Of a stretch of 64,000 nt of DNA, positions 18,478 to 28,100 are shown one piece after another. Each line of letters begins with the position of its first letter. Within the stretch, counting starts at the first letter, position 1. The stretch covers positions 8,992 to 72,991 of the forward strand of contig JBIIHW010000029.1 in assembly GCA_044235425.1 (NCBI GenBank), written 5' to 3'. The position numbers and the translations under genes were made by a program. The DNA is from JBJSXJ01 sp044235425. GTDB taxonomy: Bacteria > Planctomycetota > Planctomycetia > Pirellulales > Pirellulaceae. The notes under the pieces are model-generated. The model saw only the letters and a list, made by a program, of their open reading frames with translations. It was not told the DNA's origin and made no database searches.

Positions 18478-20469
18478 ATGTTCGGTGGCGATTCATCCTG
18501 GTGGCAACGTACCACCGGTCGTATCCGCATGCCGTGGCATCATGCCGTTAAGATTCTTACTCAAGTCACCAACCGCAGCCGTAGTACGCACGAGGACCTG
18601 CAAGCACTGAACGTTGCCATCGGTGCTTTATTCCTTGCCGTGCTGCGCGCCGATGGCCAACAGACCTCCGAAGAATTGGCGCGTATCGATCAGTTGTTCG
18701 CAGCAAATTTCGGTAAACGGGAAGCGCGGCGAGTGCAACAGGCACTGATCGCCATGCCGCATCTAGACGTAGTGGCTCATTGTCGCGAATTGACGAGCCT
18801 ATCGGCCGACGAAGTGCGCGAACTGCTCCGCGGAATGATTGAAGTGGCTTTTGTGGATGGTGGTTTGTCACCCGACGAGTTGTCCGTTGTGCGGATCGTC
18901 GCGCGCGAATTCAAGTTATCGGATGCCGTGGTGGACGAGAGCGTCAGTGAGGTACGTGCAGAGCGCAATAAACGATCCACGTTTGTTCGTTCCAGTGCCG
19001 GTATCTTGATTGCGCTGGTAGTCATCGGGATCTTCATCTTCACTGCCACGTTTCTTAAGTCCGTCCTCTTCGGACTTATCCTGGCTTACTTTTGTCTGCC
19101 ACTGCAGCGATGGTTCCAAACTCGGTTCTTTCCCCATCCGCGCGTGCGCACCTTGTTGCAGTACACTCAGCATCTTGGGGCTCCTTTTCGCTGGATCTCA
19201 ACACAAGTTAAGTCCAGATTCCTCAGTGATCAGCAAGCTCACTCCACCATTGTGATAGATGAACATGAACGCCTGGTGCGCGAATCGTGTCACGCCACGA
19301 TGCTCACGGTGTTTATTGGATTCGTGATTGCCGGCACGGGACTCGTCTACGTCTCAGCCGCCTCCGTAGCTTCGGTCCGTGAGTTCGTCGTTCATGCGCA
19401 GACGCCTCCGACAGATGCCAATTCTGCCATGGGCGACTCGGCTGCCAGCCCAGCGACCGCACAGCAGTCCGAAACGAAGCCTGCCAGGTCAAACCGCATC
19501 GATTCACGAAACGACGCCGCCACCGAGGACACTCGCAGTTCCGACGAAGATCAGCCGCCCGAAATCGTGCTTGATCCCAATGAGCCGCTCGGCGGTGGCA
19601 TTCCGTGGCTCGAGCAGTACCGCCCGGACTTAGCTGAAATTCCACTCCTGCGCATGGCCTCAGAAATGGTTGAAGAGTATTTGACTGATCCGGAAAAGAA
19701 AAAAGAACTCATGCTGTTGGGTCTGCATAATTTACAGCCCATCGTCATGCGCGCTGGTGGCGTGTTAACGACGATTGCCACGTTGCTACTGGACGGCATG
19801 CTCACGCTGTTCTTTTTCAGCTTTTTTCTCAATAAGATTGCCGCCGGTCAAAGTAATCGTTCCGGTCGTCAAAAACCGACGGGCCAGTATATCGTGGAGG
19901 CAATTTTCGAGAGTGGCTGGTTGCCCGACACGAGTGCCACTGCTCTCCGCGAAGCCCAGATCATCATCGATGATGTGATCTTGATGCTGCAAACCTGGGT
20001 GAAAGGTTATGTCTGGATCATCATGATCGAAACCGTGATTTACACGGTGCTCTTTTGGCTCTTACAAGTGCCTTATTATCCGGTGTTGGGACTCATCGCG
20101 GGCATGACGATTTTGTTGCCCTTTATCGGACCGATCGTGGGCTGCAGTTTGACGGTCGTGCTCACCTTCGCTTTGCAATCGCAAAGTGTGACCTTGGCAC
20201 TCGTCATCGTGCTGATCTATTTCGTCGTGCATGGAGTGATCGAGCAGTTGATTTTATATCCGGGATTCGTAGGTGAGGCTTTGGGACTGAATGCACTGGA
20301 GACCATTATCGTGGTGCTGCTGGGTGGAGTGCTGGCAGGCTTAGCGGGTGTTATCTTCGCCGTTCCAGCAGCCGCCATTCTCAAGTATCTCGTGCCGAAA
20401 ATTTATGAATCCTGGTCGCGACAAACAGAAGAACGCCGTGCCAGCGTGGCGGTAAGTCAACCAGGCTAA
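18478..20469 (+). CDS. TerB-like domain fused to AI-2E-family (PerM/UPF0118) transporter
   Basis: A 663-residue protein with an N-terminal helical domain (about 40–160) of the TerB type ('LNVAIGALFLAVLRADG', 'IEVAFVDGGLSPDEL'). It is followed by an integral-membrane region with about eight hydrophobic spans and the family sequence 'LGLIAGMTILLPFIGPIVG' and 'PGFVGEALGLNALETIIVVLLGGVLAGLAGVIFAVP'. That second part is the AI-2E/PerM family of export or antiport proteins. A polar acidic insert of about 80 residues sits between the second and third membrane groups. TerB-like domains are linked to metal or stress sensing, so the fusion suggests a regulated exporter. It starts 27 bases after the helicase stop. 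Confidence 0.8.
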   Translation: MFGGDSSWWQRTTGRIRMPWHHAVKILTQVTNRSRSTHEDLQALNVAIGALFLAVLRADGQQTSEELARIDQLFAANFGKREARRVQQALIAMPHLDVVAHCRELTSLSADEVRELLRGMIEVAFVDGGLSPDELSVVRIVAREFKLSDAVVDESVSEVRAERNKRSTFVRSSAGILIALVVIGIFIFTATFLKSVLFGLILAYFCLPLQRWFQTRFFPHPRVRTLLQYTQHLGAPFRWISTQVKSRFLSDQQAHSTIVIDEHERLVRESCHATMLTVFIGFVIAGTGLVYVSAASVASVREFVVHAQTPPTDANSAMGDSAASPATAQQSETKPARSNRIDSRNDAATEDTRSSDEDQPPEIVLDPNEPLGGGIPWLEQYRPDLAEIPLLRMASEMVEEYLTDPEKKKELMLLGLHNLQPIVMRAGGVLTTIATLLLDGMLTLFFFSFFLNKIAAGQSNRSGRQKPTGQYIVEAIFESGWLPDTSATALREAQIIIDDVILMLQTWVKGYVWIIMIETVIYTVLFWLLQVPYYPVLGLIAGMTILLPFIGPIVGCSLTVVLTFALQSQSVTLALVIVLIYFVVHGVIEQLILYPGFVGEALGLNALETIIVVLLGGVLAGLAGVIFAVPAAAILKYLVPKIYESWSRQTEERRASVAVSQPG

Positions 20470-20625
20470 GACCTTGATCTATCTATAGGTACAAATTAAG
20501 CCCGCACTCGCCTCAATATGGTCCCGTTATTTCGAAACACTCATGAGCGAACGGCGGCTGATGGCCGCGGTCATGGCACTCAATGACGCCTGGCTGAATA
20601 AGATCCCATCTAACTGAATCGCACA

Positions 20626-23600
20626 CTAGGGATTCTTAGTTGTTTGCAACTCGCTCGGCTGGCGCCAATCACTGACGCTGATCGCCAGCCGAAAGCCCAG
20701 GAGGTCGATGCGCGAGGCGGTGTTTAGAACATGGCGAGCGGCCGAGCGCCCCACGATCCCAACCGCCTGGCAGTTCCCGCCACGGTAAACTTTCAGGTGG
20801 TGGTCGTCGATCGAACTGGGATCGACCGGCGCTACTTCAGCATAATCGCGAGCGGAATCGATGGTCCACTCGGACACATTACCGTGCATGTCAAACATGC
20901 CAGCCACGTTTGGCCGCAACTGTTTCGGTGGTTTCGTACTCCCACCAAAACTCTCCTTCACCCAATCAAACTTCAGCAGTGCCTGAGCGTCTCCGCCAAA
21001 TCCAAAAGCCGTGCGGCTGCCAGCTCGACTGGCAATCTCCCATTCCGCTTCCGTCGGTAGACGAAAACCACCTTTTTGCAATTGATAGTGCGGTGATAGC
21101 AGACGAATAGGGTGGCGCGGTCCAGCTTCATGGCTCAGCCAACAACAAAAGTCAACAGCCTCGGCCCACATGATATTAGCCGCTGCATTTCGCGGCTCTG
21201 ATCTTTGTGCCGGAAGCCAATTGATAAAACTCCACTTAAACGCAATCATCTCCTCCATCGTGACCTCGCGATCCAAAATCGCAAATGGCTTCGTCAGCGT
21301 CACGATACGTCGAGATTCCTGGTTAGTGTCGCTGGGCTGCTCCGCTGTCAGTCCGACTTCATACCTACCGGCCGGAAACACGACGAACGTAAAGAAAAAA
21401 GTTTTCTTGGGTTCAGCCTTCACCCCAGCGCCCCCCTCTATGTTATTCATGCCGGGCGGCGGTACTGCAGTCGGTGCGGCCTGCGGTGTCACAGTGACCG
21501 CCACCGTGAACCACTCGCGATCGGGCGAGTAGGGTACTGCCGTCTGATCAACTCGCTGAAGGGCCTCCGTCTGCTCCCATTGACGCAACAGCCAGCCGGC
21601 TGCACTGTGAACGCTTGCACTGGGGTCATTCGCATACCATTCCGCCAATCGTCGTAAGATGACCGAGCGCCGAGCGACAGGAATACTTGCCAATGGGTAA
21701 TCGCCGAGTGCTAACATCAGAGCGTAACGAGCTTGGCTCGACGAACGATCCATGGGTAGCGCACTGACGGCATCCAAACAGTCGATTAGCGTAATCGCTG
21801 GCACCCCACAAACTCGACACCTAATTATGAATTGAGTCAGCGATTCAGGATCGTCTGTGCACTGCAGCGCCGAGGCTGTGGCGGTGAATTTGCCGAGTTG
21901 GAGCAGGGCCATGGCTGCATTGGCACGCCGTCCACCAAACTGGACTCGCTCCACTGCTGTCAGCTCTCGCGGCGGTGTCGCCGCCGCGATTCGACTTAGT
22001 TCTCCTAGAACTTCCTCCGTGACCAGCGGTTTCACGCTCTCATAAATCAGTCCATAGTGCATAGCACTGGCTTCCGCGACCAATCGACTCATGACAACCG
22101 GAGGATCTCCCGCGTAATCCACCAGCGCGTTCGCGGCACTCAGTCGCTCCTCGTCACTGTAGCTTGACGACTCATTAATCGTTTGCAGCTTCGGTATCAA
22201 AAGCTTATGAATAGGTCGCAAAATCTTGCGCATGGGCGCCTGATGTTCAACACTCTCGCGCACCAATTGCTGGGCGATGACCTGCAGTTCGGATTCGGTC
22301 CAGCTGTTCACTCCATCCTGGCCCACATGCGGAACGAGTGCCAAAGCGGCTCGCGCCCGCCGCGTAGAATCACACATTTCATCTCGTAGGATTTGCCGCA
22401 GTGTGTCGTGCCAGGTCGAGCTCCAGGGTTGCAACTGCTGGCAAATGGGTTCGATATAACGCACGTCGCCAGCAAGTAGATCCTCGATGAGTGGAGCGAC
22501 CAAAGCAGGTTTTTTTGCTACGGCTACCAGGCGAGCGTGCAGTCGCATGCGTTTTTCTTGAGGAGTTTGCGCCTGCTCATCCAACAGGGGTGACAACCAG
22601 GCATCCAAGTCAACACGACTCTGATGTAGCTCCTGAATGATCGGCGCTAGCTGTTCCGGTTCGGCACTCGCAAGCCGCGCTACGAGCGTCTCAATTCGAA
22701 TCGCTTCCTGCTGTTTGTGAACTTGATGACTCACCATTAGACTGACGCCCAGCCCGAACAGGATCAACAACATGACTGCCGTGGACCACGTGGCATAGAA
22801 GCGATTCGCTTGCTTCATCATGCCGCACTCGCTCTTTTTCCACAGTCGTCGATCCGTCCAAAGCCAGATACTGAAAAACTCCATCAACGACGGCAGGTAG
22901 CGCCGCTCCGGCTGTCGCTCCCACATCTCGGCTCGCTCTTGTAGCCGCAGTTCGGCTCTGCCACGGCGATTCTCTCGCTGTTTGCGCACCAGCCAATCAC
23001 GCAGGACCGGCACAAGATAATCGTGAGTCAATTGATAACTGGTAATGACACCGTCGCTCATCACGGGCGTGACCAATCGCAATTCGCCATCCAGAATCGC
23101 CAGCAGCTCCTGAAAATCTCGCGATTTAGCTGGATAGCCACTGGCGTCGCACAACTCGTCGACGGTGCGGCGTTGCCCCTTGATATCGCTACCGTTTTCC
23201 GGCAACAGTGTCCGCAAGACGGCGCGGGCCGCCGCTTGATGCTGATGATGACGAGGCGGTGCCAAGGGACTGTAGAATGTTTCCTCAAGAAACATCTGTC
23301 CAACTCCCACAATGCCCCCCATATCCTGCAACGTCTGGGGATGCCAAACGCGGCTTTTCATCATGTGGGCAAACAGCGCCAGCTGCACGCAGATTACCTT
23401 GCCATGCTCCGTTAAACCAGCGATCGCTCGATCCAAAAAGGAACTCTGCAGTGTTGTGAGTCCACGCGGATGTTCAGGCAGTCGCCCATAGGCTTTACCA
23501 AACTCTAATAACACGTGTCGGGCATGGAGTGGATCAAACAAGTCGACCGGCATGGCATTTTGGTTTTCAACCAAAGACACATGGATTTCTCTCAAGAGCC

Positions 23601-25083
23601 GCGTGATCGGCATCCAAAAATCATCTCGCACAAGCAGGAGTGTTTGCAGTCGCTCTCCATCGCATACACGCAAAGCGCGCGACAGTTCCGAATCAGGCTG
23701 GCCCGCGTTGCCATGTAACCACTGTTCAAATTGATCGATCACAATCAACAGCTTTTGCCGCGGTGGAAATTCAGCCGTCTTTCGGCAGAATTGCTGGAGT
23801 GTTTCGACAAGCGGCAGGTTCTGTGGCAGACGGACATCCGCTTGCCGCACCGCCCGCAGCAGTTGCTCTTCTGTCTGATCGTCTGTCGCTTCCACGAAGA
23901 CTCGCAACACATGGTCCGCCAATTGCGGCAGGAGCCCTGCCTTGATCAACGACGACTTACCACAACCACTGGGGCCATAGACGACTCCCACTGGAAACGC
24001 TCGCTGTGCATCCGCCGCCTCAATCCGTGTTTTCCAAAATCGTAACGAATCGGGCAGCCCATCTCGATCACGAGGCCCTGGCAGGAGTGACGAGAAGAAC
24101 GAGCGATCGCCGGCATCAAAGGAACGCAATCCCTTGGGCACAATGCGTGGTTGATCGTGGGGTACGGTCAAAACACTGACTGCCATCCAGTGACGCAAAT
24201 CCTCTGCCATATCAAACGCAGCCACGTAGCGATCAGATGCTCGTTTCGCGAGTGCTCTAAGGCAGATGCGTTCCAGTTCCAAGGGTATGGTCGCATCACA
24301 CTCACAGGGAGGCCTCACGGCTGAGCTGCGAATATGTTCGGTAACCTCGGCGACCGAGACTCCCGAAAATGGTTTAAAACCAGTCAGCAACTCATACATG
24401 ACCACGCCCAGGCTGAAGATGTCCGAGCGGTAATCAACGCGATGACCTTCGCCACTGACCTGCTCGGGACTTAAATGGGCGATGTTTTCCAGTGGCTCTC
24501 GGCTGAACGCAAACTCCTCGTCGCGCCGGGATAAGCTGAAATTGGTGACAAATAATTGGCCTTGATTATCGATCAAAATGTTCCGCGGATTAATGCGACG
24601 ATGGACCAAACCGCGATGGTGGACGTGCTGTAAAGCGCTGGCAATTCGGCTTACGACTTCAGCCACGTTTTCAAAGGACCGATTCCTGGTGCGGAAATAG
24701 ACACTCAGATCCTGGCCCTCAATCAATTGCCCGACGACATAATGAGAACCATTCGGGTCACGGCCAAAATCATAAATGGGTGCAATGTTCGGATGGTCCA
24801 GATTGGCCAAAAACCGAGCGTCTCGCAGATAGCGGTCTACATCTTCCGGATCCTGCAGTCGGTCCGTAGCTGGCTCCTTGAGTAGTACTCGACGCCCTAA
24901 ATCAAGGTCCTCAGCCAGCCAAATGATGCCTGAATCATCCTCGGCTAACTTGCGAGCTTTACGGTAGCGATGGACACCCGGAGCACGTTCCTGGGGCATC
25001 GCTCGCGAAGCACTCAATGATGTACTCGAGGAAGCATCGGAGGACGCTCCCGCTGAGAAAATATGCGAGGTTGAGTTATCCAT
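20626..25083 (-). CDS. Pseudokinase–STAND NTPase–FGE-like membrane protein
   Basis: A 1,485-residue protein, paralogous to its upstream neighbour along its whole length. Residues about 40–300 have a protein-kinase fold in which key motifs are lost. The glycine loop is AEDDSG, HRD is HRR (161–163) and DFG is NFS (181–183); the ATP-binding lysine K69 and the SPEQ segment remain. A P-loop NTPase follows, with Walker A GPSGCGKSS (370–378), Walker B LLIVIDQFE (445–453) and a winged-helix-like 'LTHDYLVPVLRDWL' (685–698). One membrane span is at about 766–786. Then comes a helical-repeat region (HEAT-like, about 800–1230) and a C-terminal FGE-sulfatase/C-type-lectin-like domain ('RLPTEAEWEIASRAG', 'MFDMHGNVSEW'). 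I infer a scaffold or allosteric partner for the active kinase. A short Ser-rich leader precedes the kinase fold. Confidence 0.88.
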   Translation of the reverse strand: MDNSTSHIFSAGASSDASSSTSLSASRAMPQERAPGVHRYRKARKLAEDDSGIIWLAEDLDLGRRVLLKEPATDRLQDPEDVDRYLRDARFLANLDHPNIAPIYDFGRDPNGSHYVVGQLIEGQDLSVYFRTRNRSFENVAEVVSRIASALQHVHHRGLVHRRINPRNILIDNQGQLFVTNFSLSRRDEEFAFSREPLENIAHLSPEQVSGEGHRVDYRSDIFSLGVVMYELLTGFKPFSGVSVAEVTEHIRSSAVRPPCECDATIPLELERICLRALAKRASDRYVAAFDMAEDLRHWMAVSVLTVPHDQPRIVPKGLRSFDAGDRSFFSSLLPGPRDRDGLPDSLRFWKTRIEAADAQRAFPVGVVYGPSGCGKSSLIKAGLLPQLADHVLRVFVEATDDQTEEQLLRAVRQADVRLPQNLPLVETLQQFCRKTAEFPPRQKLLIVIDQFEQWLHGNAGQPDSELSRALRVCDGERLQTLLLVRDDFWMPITRLLREIHVSLVENQNAMPVDLFDPLHARHVLLEFGKAYGRLPEHPRGLTTLQSSFLDRAIAGLTEHGKVICVQLALFAHMMKSRVWHPQTLQDMGGIVGVGQMFLEETFYSPLAPPRHHQHQAAARAVLRTLLPENGSDIKGQRRTVDELCDASGYPAKSRDFQELLAILDGELRLVTPVMSDGVITSYQLTHDYLVPVLRDWLVRKQRENRRGRAELRLQERAEMWERQPERRYLPSLMEFFSIWLWTDRRLWKKSECGMMKQANRFYATWSTAVMLLILFGLGVSLMVSHQVHKQQEAIRIETLVARLASAEPEQLAPIIQELHQSRVDLDAWLSPLLDEQAQTPQEKRMRLHARLVAVAKKPALVAPLIEDLLAGDVRYIEPICQQLQPWSSTWHDTLRQILRDEMCDSTRRARAALALVPHVGQDGVNSWTESELQVIAQQLVRESVEHQAPMRKILRPIHKLLIPKLQTINESSSYSDEERLSAANALVDYAGDPPVVMSRLVAEASAMHYGLIYESVKPLVTEEVLGELSRIAAATPPRELTAVERVQFGGRRANAAMALLQLGKFTATASALQCTDDPESLTQFIIRCRVCGVPAITLIDCLDAVSALPMDRSSSQARYALMLALGDYPLASIPVARRSVILRRLAEWYANDPSASVHSAAGWLLRQWEQTEALQRVDQTAVPYSPDREWFTVAVTVTPQAAPTAVPPPGMNNIEGGAGVKAEPKKTFFFTFVVFPAGRYEVGLTAEQPSDTNQESRRIVTLTKPFAILDREVTMEEMIAFKWSFINWLPAQRSEPRNAAANIMWAEAVDFCCWLSHEAGPRHPIRLLSPHYQLQKGGFRLPTEAEWEIASRAGSRTAFGFGGDAQALLKFDWVKESFGGSTKPPKQLRPNVAGMFDMHGNVSEWTIDSARDYAEVAPVDPSSIDDHHLKVYRGGNCQAVGIVGRSAARHVLNTASRIDLLGFRLAISVSDWRQPSELQTTKNP

Positions 25084-25196
25084 ACGGTGGGCACTGAGTG
25101 GGCGACGGAATCAAGCTGACCGACAATTCCCCGAAATCCGCCAGAGTAAAGCATAGCCACGCGCCAACCGAGCGAACAAGCTGCGCTGCCAGAAGT

Positions 25197-28100
25197 TTAT
25201 GGATCTGGTTTCGCCGCTGTATTTTTTGGCAGCGTCAGGGCCAGACGCAAACCTTGAGATACTCCAGATCCCAAGGGCCCCTCCAGATCACGATTTCCGG
25301 AACGACAGACATCCGCCGCATGGTCGTAGGTACCGCCGTGACGATTTCGCAGGAAACGCGCCGTCCATTTATGAGGATCTACCACGAGCGGAACGTCATG
25401 GTTGTGATGCCAATCATGTACCCACTCCCAAGCATTCCCATGCATGTCGAATAGCCCACGGAAATTGGGGCGCAACTGACGCGGGGCATGCATCCGTTGC
25501 CCGCTATTTTCCTGAAACCAGCCGAAGCGACTCAATTGACGATTGTCGCCCCCAAAACTATACGCCGTCCGTGTCCCAGCCCGCCCCGCAATCTCCCACT
25601 CGGCCTCCGTCGGCAAACGGAATCCGCGCTTGTCCAGATTGAGCGGCCAATCGCGCGGCGCCCAGGTCAGAAGCGGATGCGTTTCCCGCGGATAGCTGTC
25701 GGCATCTAAGCTCTCGGGGGCGACATAGGCCTGATCCAACTCGGGGATTCCCATATGCATCCCCAACCAACGGCAAAATCCAACAGATCCATACCAATTG
25801 ACCGCTCCGCCAACATCGCCAAGTTCACGATTTACCGTCCGATTGGGCTCAACAAAATCATTCGAAAGAGCAATCAACTCTGCCGTGGTTATCTCTCGAT
25901 CCAACATGGCAAACGGGCGAGTTAATCTCGCCGTCATGAATCCTTCATCAGTCTCCCGAACCAACTCATCGTCCGTCGTGCCGATCTGATAGTCACCAGG
26001 TGGGAAAACAACAAACGTATAGTAAAACGTTTGTGCGGGCAGGCGGATTGCTTCTGGGTCAACTTTCACGGGTGACCAATGGGAGGTCACGGTAACAGCC
26101 AACGTGAACCACTCCCGATCGGGTGAGTAGGGCACGGGGGTCTGATCGATCTCAGTCGCACGTTTGGTTTGCCCCCAATTCCTGAGCAGCCAACCTGCCA
26201 CACCATGAATGGTGGAACTGGGATGATGAGCATACCATTCAGCAATTCGAGCGATCGTCGCCTCCTGGCGGGAGGAAGGTATCTCAGCTAGTTCAAACTC
26301 ACCGAGTGCCAGCAGCAACGCATAGCAGGTATTGATTGAACGTCGATCGGTCGGCGTCTCTGGAAACCATTCCAGCCAATCCAGTAATAATTCAGCCGTC
26401 ACCCCACGCGGTCGAATATGGCTGGCGAACTTCGTGAGCGACTCAGGGTCATCCTTCCAGTCAAAGGCTTTCATCCCTGATTCGTAGGCCTGCAATCGCA
26501 ACAATATCACCGCGGCATTCGCACGAGTTTCCCCGAAGTTGATGCGATCGAACGGTTTTAGATCTTCAGGTGGCAGTGTTGCGGCAATACGGCTAAGTTC
26601 CGCCAATGCAGCCGGCGTAGCCTGACCAGCAACGAGCGGATAGAGCAGCTGAAATTGCTGTGGTGTCGCCTTGGTCAACAGGCGGCACAGTATGACTTTG
26701 TCCTCTGAAGCGTAATCGGCGATCGCCTGCGCCGCTCGCAACCGCTCACTTTCGTTTACGTCTGCGGCAGAAAAAAGTCGCTCGAGTTCTGGTAGCAGTT
26801 GCCTTCGCACTGGCCAAAGCGCCGCTCGTACCTGCGGGAGGAATTCCGTGTTTAGTTTCACGAGCTGCTGTGCGATGAGCTGTAAATCCTCCGATTTCCA
26901 GGATTCGTATTCTTGCGCCGGAACGTAGTCAACAAGCGCGAGTGCGGCCCGAAAACGATGGTTGATGGGCACCGTTTCATCCTGCAAGACATCGCGCAGC
27001 CGAGGAATTAATTGTCCCGCCCATGGTCGCAATTGTTCGCGTATGGCGATCGCATAATGCACTCGTCCAGACAACAACTCCTGCAGCAGTGGCTCGATCT
27101 GTGCTGAATCATGTGACACGGCGGCCATGCGTGCATGCAGCAAAGTCCGCTGACCCTGCACTGAGTCGACTGGTTTGGTAAGCAGTGGTGTCAGACTTTG
27201 TTTCGCCAGCGATGGCTCTTTCCAAAGCTCACGAATCACGCCTGAGAGCTGGCCCGGATCAGCCGTCGCCAGTGCTGCCGCCATTCCCTGGACCTGGGTC
27301 ACGACGCGGCGCTGCTCGACCCTTCCTCGCCACTCCACCGCAAACCAGCTCAGCAGCGCCACAACCAAAATCGTCATCGCCACTTGTGTGCCATGCCAGC
27401 GAGTTGCTTGCTTCATCATGGCGCGCTGCGCAGCAGTCCAGTTCTTGCTCCCGGTTAAAACATAGATCCCTACATACTCCCGCAGCGATGGCAGATACCG
27501 ATATTCACGCTGCTTCGTCCAGATACTGGACAACTCTTCCAGCCGTAAGCCAGCGCGGCCATGGCGCGTCTCACGCTGCTTCTGGGTGAGCCAATTACGG
27601 AGCGCTGGCACCAGATAATCGTGAGTCAATTGGTAGCTTGGCGATTGACCGTCATCGATGACCGGCGTGATCAACCGAGTTTGCTGATCCAGGATATTGA
27701 TCAGCTCGTCATACTCCGCCGCATCCTCCAGATAGCCACTCGCAGCACGCAGCTCATCGTCACCACGACGATGGCCTTTAAGGTTCGTACTCGGGTCCGG
27801 CAACAAGGCGCGCAAGGCAGCCTGAGCAGCATCACGATGGTAACGATTACTCGGAGACGCAGATCGACCCGAAAAGGTCTCCTCCAACCACAACACACCC
27901 ACTCCACCTTGGTCGTGCAGTTCCGCGAGAGTCGCGGGGTCCCAGTTGCGTCCCTTCATCATGTCTGCGAAGAGTGCCAAGCGGATACTGATCACTTGCT
28001 CTTCATCAGCCAAGCCGCGAATCGCTTGATCGATAAAGGTGATTTGTTGAGGTGTCAGATCGCGCTCATCATTCGGTAAGTGACCATAGGCTTTTCCAAA

